A stretch of DNA of 64,000 bases from Chelonoidis abingdonii (lineage: Eukaryota; Chordata; Testudines; Testudinidae), in the NCBI RefSeq assembly GCF_003597395.2, contig NC_133769.1:179628346-179692345 (forward strand), given 5' to 3'. The notes beneath the pieces are model-generated. The model did no database searches. It had not been told where the DNA came from and saw only the letters and a list, made by a program, of their open reading frames with translations. Of the stretch, positions 21,475 to 34,354 are shown piece by piece. The position numbers and the translations under genes were made by a program. Numbering within the stretch: position 1 is the first letter of the stretch; the number at the start of each line of letters is the position of its first letter.

Positions 21475-24040
21475 AAAACCCAGAAGAGACCATTGTGATT
21501 ATTTAATCTGACTTCCTGCATAGTACAGACTACAGAAATTCACACAGGAATGCATCTGAAACATTGAAGTATAGAATAGCTTTACTCAGGAGCAGAGCTT
21601 GAGTTGTTGCCCAGCTACCGGCTAATAAGCATTATCTATCCACCCCTTTTGGTCAGTGTTTTGACTCAGTCCTCATTACTTTGTATTTTTTCCATCATCG
21701 CTTCCATAAGTCCCATCATCCCCATGTCCCTACACAGGAACACGCTGAGAGGACTAGCTTCCCCTACAAATCACCATGTAGGTGCTACTCAGTCCCACTT
21801 ATCCACCTAATGCACACAGTATAGAAGCAGTTTGATTGGATGCAGCACCTCCTACAGTGAGAAGAAGCGCTCCCCTGATATCAATAAGCCCCATCTTTTC
21901 ACTGATGGATGGGAGTTGCTGTGTCCAACCAACCCACTTTGGTGTGGCACTGAGAGAGCGCAGGCAGACAGGAGAGACACCAAGTGGGAAAAAGTAAGTA
22001 CAAGTGTTAAAAGGAGTGGAGGAAATGGTTAAGACATAAGGAGGAAAAAGTGTCAGGAGGATAGCATGTAGGAGGAAATACAGAAAGCAACAAGGGAAAG
22101 GAAAGATGGACATCAGTGAGAATTAGGAACCTTGTACTTAAGTGCTGTCCTGAATTGGGACCATAAGGAGAAAAACAACACAAATGAGAAGAATTACCGA
22201 GAAGAGGGAGAGAGAGGAAATCTACCTTACCAAGAGCAGTCAGTCATAGATTAAAGGAACTGCTTCAAGATGAACCTATTCAGGAATCAGGAAGTTTAGG
22301 AGTGATAAAGGAAGACCAAGTCATCTGCCTCAAGACAAGAAAAATGGTAAGGGAGAAACTTGAAAATAAAAAAGACACAGGGGAAGCAGAGAGGGAAAGG
22401 TGTTGGCTCTTCTTGTTAGATGGAATATGGCCCAAACAGGCTATGTTTAATGTTTAACCCTACGATTATTTTTCACAACAAACTGAACATGGGTACTTAT
22501 ATTGGTCAGGCTTTAGCCAATGGTGGTCAAGAGGGGTTCCTTTCATCTCCAAAATATTAAAAAACCCAAAGCTCTTTTTTGAGGGGGGGGATGCAGGGAA
22601 GGGAAAGAAATGTGGATTGCACCACACTGATCCACGCCTTTGTGACATATGGATGAGATTACTGTAACTTGCTTTACTTGGGGTTATCTTTGAAAATGAT
22701 TTGTAATCTGTAGCTGTCATAGAACATGGTATCAGGACTATACAACAGCCTTTATTTACAAGTCAGCAATGCCCACGTGCACAACCTTCACTGGCTGTAC
22801 ATAAGAAATGTTAGCAACTGCACATCAAAGTCTTACTGTTACTACTGCAAGCATTAAGTAATATAGGACCTGTCTCCTAGAAGGTTGTTGCCTTTATGTG
22901 CCATTGAACAACTGCTCTAGATGAATCATCCAGAACTGAATCATCCAGAGGTGTAATTTAGCTGTAGGTTTTGGATGATTAGAAATCAGGTCCTTTTTTG
23001 CTGCGGGTCTGCAACTCTAGAATACTCTGCCCATTGATATGTACCAATGTAAAGCCCCCTATTCAGGACAGCACTTAAACTCATGCTTAAAACCTGGCAT
23101 GTGCTTAAGTGTTTTGCTGAATCAGAGCCTATAGCCATAGTATCCTTCTAATCAAAGCTTAAGAGAGTTTTTGTCTTCTGCTTAGTTCTATTGGGGCTAT
23201 CTATGATTTCCTTTATAGAATGGTAGGTAATCAGGTTGAAACTCTTTCCCCAGAATTAGGCTTTATTGGTGTGTTTGTGTGTGCATATATATATACATGA
23301 AAAGCACAAAAATATTAGTATTGTTATTACTACCTTTTTTTAGGCTAGGTCGTCTGTCATCCTACTCCCTGCCCAAATACATCCCTAAATTAGAGATACA
23401 GAGCCTTCAGCCAATCTCCCTTCTCTTGACATCTCTGTCCCACTGCTGCTTCGCCCTTCCATCCTACTAATTTCAAAACATCTTAAACCTGACCAAGGCT
23501 TTGCTCCTGGATTGTGTGGAGGTAGGATGCTAAACAGATTACAAAATGCTTGACTAATAACAGGTTTGTTTTTGTTTTCCCTCACCATGAAGTTCCAGCC
23601 TACATGCTCCCCGAAACCTGATTTTTTCCCCGAGGTTGCTTTGAATCCATTTCCCCTCCTCTTTGGTATTACACTAACCTTTCCATACCATCAGGAAATT
23701 GCTTAATGCATTACTGGAAGGTGTTCAAATACTACAGTGATGAGTGAGGTATATAGAATAGAATAGAAAAGAAAATGTGCACAATTATACATCTGAGCCA
23801 TTTTTATATATCAGTTGAATCTGATTTTTCCCTCCATTCACCCCCTTCTCTTTTCATCTTGCTTTTTGACATCTTCACTCATTCCTCTGCCTCCCTCTCT
23901 CTTTCTCTCTTGCACTCTATCCTTCACTCTTGGTAAGTACCTAATTTACATCCTGTCCAAGTCCCAAAACTTCAGATTAGGCCTGGGTAAAATTTTCTCA
24001 GTGAAACCCTGAACCAGGCAAAACCCTGTTTTGGAGTTTG
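21475..24040. other. No recognised gene
   Basis: Purine-rich on the plus strand at about 22000-22400. A short CA/TA microsatellite lies at about 23270-23296. A fragment at 23065-23145 resembles a dispersed short repeat also seen near 62265-62345. No coding region or RNA gene was recognised. Confidence 0.5.
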
Positions 24041-24044
24041 AATA

Positions 24045-24262
24045 TAGAGACAGCATGGGCTAGTGTTTGGGGAGTCAGCTCTAAATCAGGAGAATTGCAC
24101 TCTCTCTTCTGTTACTGAATCACTATGTGACGTTGGACAAGTCATTTAATCTCTCTCTGTCTCTTTCTCTTCCTATGAAATTAGGACAATAAAACATCCA
24201 CCTTTGTAAAATCACTTTGAGATCCTTGGATGGTGAATATTATTATTATTATTTCAAATGAA
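24045..24262 (+). repeat. MIR-like SINE
   Basis: Runs through the usual order of an amniote MIR-type element: 'ttactgaatcactatgtgac..tggacaagtcatttaatctctctctg', then 'ttgtaaaatcactttgagatcc', ending in a (TTA)n tail at 24238-24253. Confidence 0.75.
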
Positions 24263-24869
24263 ATTGTGGAATAAACTGAGTCGTGTGCAAAACTTTTCCG
24301 TTGAGACTTGAAGCAAAACCTTTTGTTGTCTCTGGACAGGCATATATTTTTCAAGACTGAGTTTTGTGGTTTTGTTACGAAACTTATGACAGTTGGTCAC
24401 ATGGTCTGTCTTCTGGGCTGAATGAACCCTCATGAATTCATACACAATGCACAGAGCTTAATGAATCATGCCACTTAAGTTTTGGTGTGCCTTTTACTGA
24501 ACTGAGTTTGCATGAACCTGAATTTCAAGGGGTGAGGAACCCTGTGAATTGAAGCCAACACAAAAAGTTTGCCCAAACCCATGTGAACCACAACCAACAA
24601 GTTATGCACAGCTCTACTACAAATCCTGCCCTCAATACACATATGCAATTACCTCTGATTCTCTCCTGGGTATAGAGGACAGGGATGTGGCCAATGAGAG
24701 CCTAGCACTGTGTAACCTTAGCTCCATACTTCCTAACTCTTACGGTTTACACTACTTGTGACTCTCACAATTTTTCCTCCAAAAGTGGCTTGATCTTTAT
24801 AATCCTTCAGGTTGAAGTGAAAACCATCTCCTCCCAGTGCTTGCACACCTGCCCTCTTGCATCCCATGT

Positions 24870-25115
24870 GAGAGGACTTGTGGTTAGAGTAGAAGATTGA
24901 AACTCAAAGGACTCCTCATTTCTATTCCCAGCTTTTGCTACTAACTCTGTGTGTAATCTTGGACAAATCACCTAAATTCTCTATACATTCCCCCATCTGT
25001 AAAATATGGATAATGATACTTCCCTACAATGGGTATGGGGAGGCTTAATTAATTAAGATTGGTAGGAACTTTACAATGCTTAGGTGGGAGATGCAATCCA
25101 TTGTGTTATTTAACT
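24870..25115 (+). repeat. MIR-like SINE
   Basis: Conserved blocks in order: 'cccagcttttgctactaact', 'tgtgtgtaatcttggacaaatcacc', 'cccccatctgtaaaatatgg', 'aggaactttacaatgctt'. The same family as at 24045. Confidence 0.75.
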
Positions 25116-25449
25116 CTGGGGATGGTTTATGTTTAAGCTAAAATCTCTACAGATTGAGGTGGAGACAATTTTGATTGGGCAAAAAATCCTGCCCCCCTCA
25201 AGACACAGAGTAAGCAATCTGATTTTTTATCCCTCCCCCCGCCCCGTTGCTTATTTGAATAATTCTTCCCCGCACTGGGATCCTTAAAAGAAAGAAAAGG
25301 TTTTGATTGCACGGTGCTGTCTGCACAGCTTCTCCCTCTGCCATTTTACTGGGACACAGCAGACAGCTTTCTCCCTGCCCCCAACTCAGCCTGGGCTCTT
25401 TCCTGTCTCTGAGCTCCCCCAGTACAGGAGCGAGCTGAGCTGAGCTGCC

Positions 25450-25480
25450 TGCCTGCCTGGTGTGTGTGTGTGTGCAGCTA
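25450..25480. repeat. (TG)n microsatellite
   Basis: A short TG run at about 25459-25474 in the left shoulder of the CpG island. Confidence 0.85.
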
Positions 25481-25619
25481 GGCCTGTCACTGGAGTTTTA
25501 GTTTGCATGCTGAAGAAAGGAGGCGGGGGAGGGCGGAGGGAGGGGGAATGTCTTGTTTGTGGCTTGTCAGCAATTGCTTGAGACAAGCTTCCATGTGTGA
25601 AAGCTACTTGGCATGAATG

Positions 25620-25850
25620 CCTGGGCTGTACCAAGTGCCGCGGCAGCGAGAGGGGGAGGCAGAAGGAAAACAGATCAGGCCAGAGCAGACAATAGGCCCC
25701 TAAAGTGTTCCCCCTAAGTTGCTTTGATGTTGTCCTAGTGTCTTGGTAGCAGGAGGCCGGGATTGCAGGCGCAGGGGCTTGTTGTGTTGGCAGCCGCGGC
25801 CCCCCCCTCGCTCGGCCAAATGACTCCCCAGGAATCCCGCGCCTAGCAAG
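25620..25850 (+). other. Candidate noncoding first exon ending in a splice donor
   Basis: Within the CpG island the plus strand has a near-perfect donor, GCAAG|GTAAGAG, with GT at 25851-25852. The 5' limit of the exon is unknown; I give the left edge of the island. There is no good start codon upstream in a long frame, so it would be 5' UTR. Inference from one splice motif plus island context. Confidence 0.35.
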
Positions 25851-26340
25851 GTAAGAGCTGGCAGCCGCAGCCCCTGCTCCCGGCCCGAGCGCTCCGTGCT
25901 CCGGGGCTCGTTCCGCAGCTGCCGGAGCCCGCTCCAGTGGCTGCGGCGGGGCCGGCCCCCCGCCGGAGAAGCCCAGCAGTGGGACCCCCGGGCGAACCCC
26001 ACCGAAAGGCGCCCCCCCCCCGTCCAGCCGCCGGGGCAAGGGGGAGGCTGGTTGGGGGAAGCGGGGCACTGCAGGCTGTTGGAGGCCTCCTGCCTCTCCG
26101 GGCTCGGCTGCGGAGCTGCCGCGGTTGCATCGCACAGTGCCGCGTCCCGGGGGCTGGGGAGGCGATGCACCAGAGCTGGGGCTCTCGCAGCCCCTGGGCT
26201 ACGGGGACATGGGAGGCCGTGGGAGAGCTGGGGGGAGCCCGAAACTTTTCCACTGCCGGGGCTGGGGGGACTCGGTGGAGAGTTTGATCGCTCGCCCTCC
26301 GTGCCTCAGTTTCCCCACCATCTGGAAACGATGTGGTGAT
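25620..26340. promoter_or_regulatory. CpG island; candidate gene promoter
   Basis: The only long non-repeat stretch with very high GC and frequent CG dinucleotides (densest 25780-26290), unlike the AT-richer sequence around it. CpG islands mark promoters in vertebrates. GC-box-like strings (ggaggcggggga at about 25520, gggcggaggg at about 25532) lie upstream. Open frames of up to 249 codons cross the island on the minus strand; they are proline/glycine/arginine-rich and look like by-products of base composition. A CAATTG E-box lies at about 25571. The gene it might drive cannot be named. Confidence 0.7.
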
Positions 26341-26365
26341 AGTGACCTACTTCAAAGGGGCGAAA
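26295..26365 (+). repeat. MIR-like fragment
   Basis: The run 'ccgtgcctcagtttccccac..ctggaaa' is the strongly conserved core of MIR-type SINEs, here at the right edge of the CpG island. Confidence 0.6.
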
Positions 26366-27635
26366 ATCCATAATGTTTGTAGCCTGCCCTGCGAGCCTCA
26401 AGTGGAAGGTACTAGAGAAGGACAAAGTATAACATATTATTTATTATTAAAGAGACCCTGGCAGAACAAGACTAAAGAGCGCTGATCCAGTGTCTCAGCG
26501 TGTCTAAAGGAACAAAAAGCTTTCCCCACCTGTTGGCTTCTGTCCTTGTGTCTTTTTGGAAGATTTATTGGCCGATTAATAGTGAGAATGAGGTGGGAGG
26601 AGGGATTGGAGGTTTTCTTCCGCCTCCCCCCTTGTACATCTATTAAAGAAAAATAGTGAGATGCCAGGGAGAGGAAAACCCTGGGTCTTTTGTCACTGTG
26701 TATCCCAGACCTTGTGTTTTTTGGAACTAACTGAAGCAAAGCAGATCTGTAAACTGCCATAGGGCTGGAAGATTTTTATTGTGGATTTTGGAGATTAAAT
26801 GAGATTTATTTACAATTGCTGTTTATCAGTGAGTAAATATCTGTCTGCCTGTGAGGTCTGTTTACTCACTAGTGGTTTTGTGGCTATAACCTACTGCTGC
26901 TGGGGTGATGGTGCGATATAGCAAAAGGGGATAATACCTGAATTCTGTTTCCCAATCCTTACAAAATTAAAATCAGAAACTGTTCTTAACTTTGTGAATT
27001 TTCTTTCTTTTGAGATAAATTCTGATATTTTACTGAAGCAAAACTTTGGCTCTAGGTGGATCCTCCCGATGTCTTTTAACTTTATCACCTACCATAATTC
27101 TAGGGTTTTCCTGATTCTTGCTATTTGTTGAAAAGTAATTTACAAGAGTGTGAGCTGCACAAATGTTCATCAGCCTAAGGTCTTGACACAAGCTTGGACA
27201 TATAGGAACTGGAATGGGGGGGGCGGGGAGATTCATACTTTCCCAATCAAGGCCTGGAGGAAAACATCATGTGTTAAAGAATCTGAGCAGAATGGGAGAT
27301 GTGGGAGGGAGATGAAATTGGCCTGAGACCCTCCTCAGTCTAGTAAGGAAGATGGAGGCTCTGTATGGTGCTGCAAAAAATGTAAAGGAGAAATTCCATT
27401 CAGTTTCCCTCTGCCTCACTCCTCCTTGTGTAAAAACAAAAAAAAAACAACACCTCCCCCCCCCACTAAACCAAAACTGGTATTTGAAATAACATATGTT
27501 GCACTAGCTCTGTCTCATACACTCTACAGCATTAAAGAACACAGTTATGGAAATAAATAATAGCAGAGGGAGAATTTGAAACATTTAGTCAGAGGAGGAA
27601 AAAAAAATAAATTTCAGGTCAGATTTTAAGTGAGA
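26366..27635. other. No recognised gene
   Basis: Simple A-rich and C-rich runs lie at about 27435-27465. No exon-like or repeat signature otherwise. Confidence 0.5.
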
Positions 27636-27639
27636 CTGA

Positions 27640-28080
27640 CCAGACAATGAGGCAAGGGGATTAAGGAAGCCCTGTTCCAGGTAGCAGGACCTGCAGAGGA
27701 GAAGGCTCTGGCACTTATGGCATTGAGATTGGATGAAGAGATGGAGAGGAGCCCAGTGCTTGATGAACAGACTAAGCAGGGAGAGAGGAGATCCAAGAGA
27801 CAGGCTGGACCAATTCCCAGAAGAGTTTTTAAAAAAGAGGGAATTTTGAAGTAGATCCTGACATGAATAGGGAGCCACTGGAGTTGTCAGAGGGCAAGTG
27901 TGATGTAGCTGTACTTCATTGCAGATAGGAAAAGGGAGAGAGCAACATTCCGCATATGGTGGGATTTAGGTGGGCCATAGAGAAAGGAGTCACTATGTCA
28001 AGGCAGGTGGAAATGAAGGCATTGGTGAGGTTCTTAGCAGGGGCCAAATCAAGTATCTGGATAAACAGAGATCCCCAAGG
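27640..28080 (+). repeat. Ancient LINE 3'-region remnant (L2/L3-like)
   Basis: Phrases such as 'gggagccactggagttgtcagag' and 'gaggttcttagcaggggcc' are of the type found in old LINE 3' regions of amniotes and recur, diverged, at 40600-40745. Tentative. Confidence 0.4.
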
Positions 28081-28343
28081 TCTGCCTCTCATGTTAGTGA
28101 TTTGTTGCTGAATTTCTGTTTTTATGCTGGAATCTGGTAACAAAAAAATGATCATCCTGTACTCCACATCCCCAAATAAATATGTGTATTAAATATATCA
28201 TGTTTCATGTGCATGCCTCTAAACACTGCTCCTCTGCACACATACGTTCACAGCGACACCACATGCGTAACCACAAATGGTTCATGTATCTACACCGTGT
28301 TATTCCTGCAAAAGGGACAATGCACATGGTTCATACACAGGTA

Positions 28344-28500
28344 TGGCCTGATTCTCTATTGCCCTGCAACTTGTGTGGTAGTTTACGCCAGTGCACAGTG
28401 GATGCAAAATGCTGTCACATCTGAATGATAGCCATTTACACCCACTTTACGCTGGTATAAATGTCTGCAGAAGCTGAAGGGCAGTTGAGAATCTGATCCA
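28344..28500. mobile_element. Short foldback MITE
   Basis: The left end (tggcctgattctctattgccct) and the reverse complement of the right end (tggatcagattctcaactgccct) form an imperfect inverted repeat of about 22 bp around a 110-bp core containing 'tttacgccagtg' and its near-inverse 'ctttacgctggta'. Superfamily unknown. Confidence 0.55.
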
Positions 28501-29995
28501 TGTGTTCTGTACTATAGTGACTATGTACGTTACGGTGGTCCTGTGAACCGAAAAAGACTCTCACCACAGCTGCTGTCTTACACATTTGTGAAACAGACAT
28601 CACACACACAAACCCCATACTACAAAACTTTTACACCATGCCTCCTGCTTTCCAGGAGTCAAACATACCACTACTTGTTCTCCTTATTAAGATGTAAAAT
28701 AGGAGGAAAGGCAGTTTCTGCTCATGGGATATGTGCATATCACACTTTTTGCACGCAAGGAATACACAGAGTCAGTGTGGCACCTCTTTAAAGTCAGCCC
28801 AGGCCGGCAGTGAGTGAAAGTTACCAGCTGATGCTTGTCCATGTCTGTGTAGCTTAAGTTTAGTTCCTAGTGGATAAAGGTCAGGTCACAAAACAAAACC
28901 CAACAGTAGGGAGCACTACTTGGCCCCTTGGTGGCACTCTTAGCAGAAAGGCTAAGGACTGAATGGGCATGAAAACGGATGGTGAACCCACTAGCCAAAT
29001 GTTGAGAATCTGCACATAGTGAACAGTGAATGGGAGATGACAAAGTCAAAACTAGCACTGCATTATGGGTGTCAGAGCAGTTGATGCTAGGGGTGAGGAG
29101 AGCAAGATGCTGATTCCTCTTATCATCTGACGGCTCAATCTGCTGTCAGCACAGAAGGAAGGCTTGTGCATATTTTATGTCACTTTCCTCCTTCCAGAAC
29201 AAACTACTGATTTGATCAGATCTGCACTCTAAAATCGTAGATGCGCTGATCAGTAAGTATGACCTGAGGCCAGTTACAAGCAGTGGCCTCCTGCTTCTTG
29301 TTTCCTTGTGGACGTCAGTTACACCCTATCTGCCTTGCAGGGAGAGCACATGCAGAACAAACCATGTGTGCCCCTCCTAAAGTACTACACAGGATGCAAC
29401 TAGCTGGATGGAGACAGAGGCAAACAATGGCAATGTGTCAGGAGGACATGGGGGAAAATCGGTCATTTTTTTCTGCTGTTTGGTAATGTTTAAAAGGAGA
29501 CTAAAGTAGCAATTTGGTTTTAATTTTTAACCTTATATGAGTTGCCCTGGTCAGTTGGTGCTTGCAGGATTTTCACGTGCAGTTTAGGATCTGTGGGGGT
29601 TGGCAGTAAACAATTATTTTATTTTCTTCAGACTAGATTTTTGGTTGTCTAAGGCTGCCAAACAAGGGTTTTTCCTAGCCTGCTCCACCAACATTATTTC
29701 TGTATAGCAGAGACACTCAAGTCACAAACACTATTCCTACACACTGAAGGTTTGCACACATCAAATGCTGTCTACATACCAAGAAGGTATAAATCATAAA
29801 CAATTTTTTTATGCTCTGGACACACACACACGGAGCTCTGGAGACATACTGACTATCATAAGCACCATTCCTGCACTCTAGAGACCCAAACATTTTTGTT
29901 ACATAGCGACATAAGCAGCTCAACTAACAGTGTTCTTACTTTCTGCTTGGCTAGGCCCACTTGAGAGACAGTATGTTCTAGTGGACTGAGCAAGG
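28501..29995. other. No recognised gene
   Basis: Short open frames only. Nothing recognised. Confidence 0.5.
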
Positions 29996-29999
29996 GGAG

Positions 30000-30190
30000 T
30001 GAAAGCTAAGAATGTTTGAGATCTTGATACTGATTTGATGTGTAGCCTTTGGCAAATCAGTGGTAAATCTAGCATTAACCTCTGCGTGTCTCAGTCCCAA
30101 TTTGTAAAATGGGGCTAATACTTACCTACCTCCTAAAGTGGTGCATTTTAGGTTGCTAGGATAAAAGTTTGTAAAGTTCTAAGTGTTTTT
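30000..30190 (+). repeat. MIR-like SINE
   Basis: Contains 'gcctttggcaaatcagtgg', 'cccaatttgtaaaatggggctaatac' and 'agtttgtaaagttctaagtg' in the usual MIR order. Confidence 0.7.
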
Positions 30191-30382
30191 TTGGGGGTGT
30201 ACAGTATTACAAAATCATATAACATTATACAAACATGCAAAGCATCCATTTTTACACACACAACAGGTGAGACTCACCTGTTATAAATTCTAGTATAAAC
30301 TAACTGTGCATGCACTCAGTGTTATCTTGAGTACTCTAGGATGTTGTATTCTTTCAGCAAGAACAAAACAACTTTTCAGTGA

Positions 30383-30410
30383 TATGCATATATATATATA
30401 TATATATACC
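30383..30410. repeat. (TA)n microsatellite
   Basis: Uninterrupted TA dinucleotides over about 24 bases. Confidence 0.9.
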
Positions 30411-32570
30411 CAAGCGAGAATATTATAAACCTATTGTACACTTGATATAACAACTACTGTCCACATTCCCAGGCACAGCAAGACATTGATTAACAAAGTA
30501 CGAGTGCCTGAAGCAATGTCAGCGCAGACTGTGATTCTCCCAAATTAACCAAGGTCTGGTCAATATCTGGGTTATAAACTTGGAATGATGGGGTGTGGGG
30601 AGAGTGATATGTGTTTGTGATTCGGTATGCTTCCCTCTGAGGGAGTACCGAACCAATTTCTCAGTATGTTGTGAGGGGACACAGTGCTTCAGGACGTGAG
30701 GGACCAATTTCATCCTTGCAATAAGCAGCCACAACTCCCACAGAAGTCAATGGATCTCATGTCTGCTTATTTCCAGGATGATTTTGCCTCAGTATCTTTC
30801 AGATGAGATGTAAAATCTAAATCCTGACCACTTACGACCATTAAATATTCCATGCCAATTTTTTAAAAGAGGGGTCTTAGCCCTGGGCGCTTGGCCAGAT
30901 TCAAACTCAGGAAATTGCATTCCATATAGATAAATTTCCCCTATAGTTTATTGTATACAGTATTCATCGCTCACTGTGCTAAACTGTCATATAGTGTTTC
31001 TCTGCAGCCTTAAACAGTTGCTGTATTCCACCCTAGAGGTGGCCACAATTCCTTGCAGGGAGAAGCATTTTCTTTGTGTATAATTTATAAAGCATTTTTG
31101 GGATACTTCTGGCTGCAATGTACTATATACATTTAAGATCACTGTATGGTTCAAATGAATGTGAAAATCAATTTGCAAGCATACATGCAAGAAGATATGA
31201 TGCAGTGCCATTTGCACTGTGGGCAGGTAGTTAATTAATACACATCTTTCTGCAACAGAGGAATATGGGCCAGATTTTTAGTATTCTGCATATGCAGTTT
31301 TGTGCCTAATTTATATGATTAGTTGTAATTGTATTTGCAAATGGTCATTAGGCATGTCATTGCCCATTTGCCTGTGCAGTTGCCATAACTGAATGTGTAA
31401 ATGTAACTGCACGCACAGATATACAACTGTCCATGTAAAATATTGATGATCTGGCTTTCCATGTGCAAAAATGAACTAAAAATGTGAGCATCTCTCAGTT
31501 TAATTGGACTCACCTGCATTTTTGAGTGGAATGCTTGTTTGGACATTTTGCAGTGTTGTCATTCATATTTTCACTCCAGGAAGAAAGGGTTAACTAAGTA
31601 ATTAGTGATAATTAGGTCTTTATGTTTCTCATGGTAAATGTAGAGAAAAGTTATAGGGGAGTTGTGGTGAGAATTTTACAAATCATGGAGAAACTATGAA
31701 AACATGCGGGGGCAATTCCCACTGAAGTCGGTAGGACTTTCTTTAGCCATTGAGTTCAGTGGATGGAGGAGCCGGGCCCTGACTTCTAGAACCAACTGCA
31801 CCTTTTGGAGATGCCTAATTATAAAATATATGTTTGTGTTTGGACACAGTGCTGATCACTGATGATGGACTGACAACTGTGAGGCCTGAAGTAATTTATT
31901 TATCTCCAAACAATATAAAGTATAGACTGCCACAGCGCAAGTTTTCTTCACACTGCCCTGCCAATGAATTTCAACCTTGCCTGGTGGGACTACCTCTGGG
32001 GGTGAGAGAGTAGTTCAGTTTTCCTGAGTATTCATTCTTTGGCTTCTATGTTGACCTTGCTAGCAAAGGGCCAGTCGGTGCTAGGTGACCAGAATCTCTC
32101 TCAGCTGAGTAGAGACCACTAAACTCATTTCAAATATGCCTCTCAACAGCCATGAGAGAGGAGCAGTTTTTGTCTTTACTGGGCTGGCTTTGAAGTGAAA
32201 AGCTGTATATGCCATGCAGGGCCTCTCATCTATTCAGTTCCTCTTACATTGAATTTTAAAAATGTTTTTGGATACCTCTTGACTTCTTGGGTATCTGGCT
32301 GCTACCATTTCCACCTTACATGCCTTTCCTTGTAATCTAATCTATCAATATATATTTAATGCACCCAGCACCCGAGTATCTAGGCAGCAGATCTCAGCCT
32401 TCTGTCACTTGTTTCCACAAATGTTGTCTTTAAGTTATAGTGGATGCTTTAATTTCACCATTTTTCCTTTTTGCTCTGTACTGTTCTCAGTCTCATGCTT
32501 GAAAGTCAACACCACAAGTTCCCTCTGCTCTGTTTCTTTGCCTTGGATTTCAGTCTAGTGGCTAGAGCAG
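30411..32570. other. No recognised gene
   Basis: AT-rich, no open frame above 76 codons, no repeat family recognised beyond short dispersed strings. Confidence 0.5.
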
Positions 32571-32574
32571 GATA

Positions 32575-32750
32575 GTGGAAGCTAAGACTGGATTTTCTTC
32601 TCATCCACGCCACTGACTTACTATATAATTATGGGCAAGCCCCGTTAACCTTTCTGTGCCTCTGTTTGCCTAGCTACCTCATAGGGGCAAAACTTAATTT
32701 ACTGCAAACTCTTTTGAGGGCCACAGGGTGCTATAGAAGTGCAAAATATG
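32575..32750 (+). repeat. MIR-like SINE
   Basis: Blocks 'cgccactgacttactatataatt..gggcaagcc', 'tttctgtgcctctgtttgcc' and 'gggtgctatagaagtgcaaa' follow the MIR consensus order. Confidence 0.7.
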
Positions 32751-33779
32751 TGTTAGAAGTGTTGTCTCTGACCCTGACCTCGCCTAGCCTCAACAGTCCT
32801 GTGGAATATTCTCTTTAGTCTCTTACTAAAGTTTCTTTCATTTTTCACCTGCACATTTATGCACTCTGTCAGCTGCATGTAAAAATACCAAGCTGTCTGA
32901 AGTCATAGAAATATTTGTAGAAACCTGACAGCTGTGACAAACATTCCTCCTCAGCAATAAACAGACAACATGCGCAACCTGCCATTAACATAGGTTTATA
33001 GCAGCTAGACCTCACTCACTGATCTGGGAGAAGGTGCTAGGCAGTTCCTGTGCAAGCGAGTCTTAATGTAGTGTTGGCTGAGGTTAGGAGTACACAGGAT
33101 TTGGTATAATTCCTGTGGGTGAGTAATTGGGGAGCCTCGTGTAGGTGTTTGTGCAAACAGGCAATAGGTGGTTTGTTTATTTGTGGTCTTACAGTGGATA
33201 TGGGGCTCAAGTGTGTATGGCATAGCGGTTTGATATTTATTTATAGGCACAAAAAAACATATTTTCAACAGTGCAAGTTGAAATGTATACAGTACAAATT
33301 AAACTGTAAATACATAACATTTTGTTTCCAATCAAGTCTTACTAGATAGATTTACTTAAAGATTCTCATAGCGCACGTTTCTGTAGACACTAAGTCTTTC
33401 CCTGTTTTCCCTGAAACCAGCCTTCAAGCAGCTGGAGTGGGCCAGTAGTGGTACCAGCATTATCAACACTCCCCTTGCCTCTGCAGAGAATTCTCTAAGC
33501 AAGCATCCCTAGCTGCCAGATGTTGTTTATTTTGCTGTTTTTTAGATTAATTTAATATGAATATCCATAATTCAGAGTCTAAAATTGGGTTTGGTTATAT
33601 ATCAGAAAGTGTAGGTCACTATCCAAACTTATGGAGGCCCCTAAGAGGACCTATGATTCTCCATCCCACAATCTCTTTTCCCTCCTACCAGGCTTTTTTC
33701 CTTCCAGTATTGTGGGGGAATGGCCCTCTCAGGTGTGTTTGGAGGGAGGTCTCTTCCTTCCCCAGCACCTTAAGGAGAG
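32751..33779. other. No recognised gene
   Basis: No domain or repeat family recognised. Confidence 0.5.
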
Positions 33780-33945
33780 GGCACCAGACTAGGGGTTGGA
33801 AGAGCAGGGGTCTCTTTCCAGCTTTGTCACTGACTCACTGTGCCACTCAAGTCTGTGTCTCAGTTCCCCCACCTTTTGTGAAGCTTTTTGAGATCCATGG
33901 ATGTAAAGTGCTAAGTGTTAACTGTGGTAATTATTATTACCTCCC
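33780..33945 (+). repeat. MIR-like SINE
   Basis: Clear order: 'ccagctttgtcactgactcactgtg', 'ctgtgtctcagttccccc', 'gctttttgagatccatggatg', ending near an ATT repeat. Confidence 0.75.
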
Positions 33946-34039
33946 TCTTCTCTTTTTTTCATGAGGGGGTGAAGTGCTTCTGCTTTTGGCTCTTTACCTT
34001 ACTCTCTGCCCCTTCAGGTCTCCTCAGTTTCTACTGTGA

Positions 34040-34270
34040 TTCTTTTATCTCTATCCTTTCTCTGTAGCCTTTTCTTTGCACTTCCCCTTCTTCTATGTCA
34101 TTTTCCTCTCTCTCTCTCTCTTTCTGCATGCCCCCTTTATTCTGTAGCACTCTCTTCTCCTGTCTCCTCTCTTTTGTTTGTTCTCATCCCCTCCAAAATG
34201 CCTCCAACTGTGTTTCTCCACTTTGGCCCCCTTTTGTGTTCCCTCTCTCTGTATGTCTCCTCCTCCCCGC
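34040..34270 (+). repeat. Pyrimidine-rich tract
   Basis: About 230 bases dominated by C and T on the plus strand, with a (TC)n core at about 34107-34123, directly before the candidate acceptor at 34271-34272. Confidence 0.8.
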
Positions 34271-34272
34271 AG

Positions 34273-34354
34273 CCTGGGAGATGACAGCTGCTTCTGCAGG
34301 GCTGGCTGGTGCTCTTTGAGGAAAGGACAATGCTTCCACGACTGTACAAAGCAG
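34273..34354 (+). other. Candidate 82-bp exon
   Basis: The pyrimidine tract ends in a consensus acceptor (CCCCGCAG, AG at 34271-34272), and 82 bases on there is a donor, AAAGCAG|GTAGGA (GT at 34355-34356). The interval holds a 12-codon upstream frame (ATG at 34281) and a second ATG at 34330 whose frame stays open across the donor (MLPRLYKA). This would suit a second exon with a start codon, downstream of the possible first exon at 25850. No protein match is recognised and a pyrimidine tract can create false acceptors, so confidence is low. Confidence 0.25.

Noticed and set aside
25386..26253. Long minus-strand open frames (up to 249 codons) over the CpG island
   Set aside because: Their residues are proline, glycine, alanine and arginine in the proportions given by GC-rich DNA; several frames on both strands are open at once and none has a recognisable domain.
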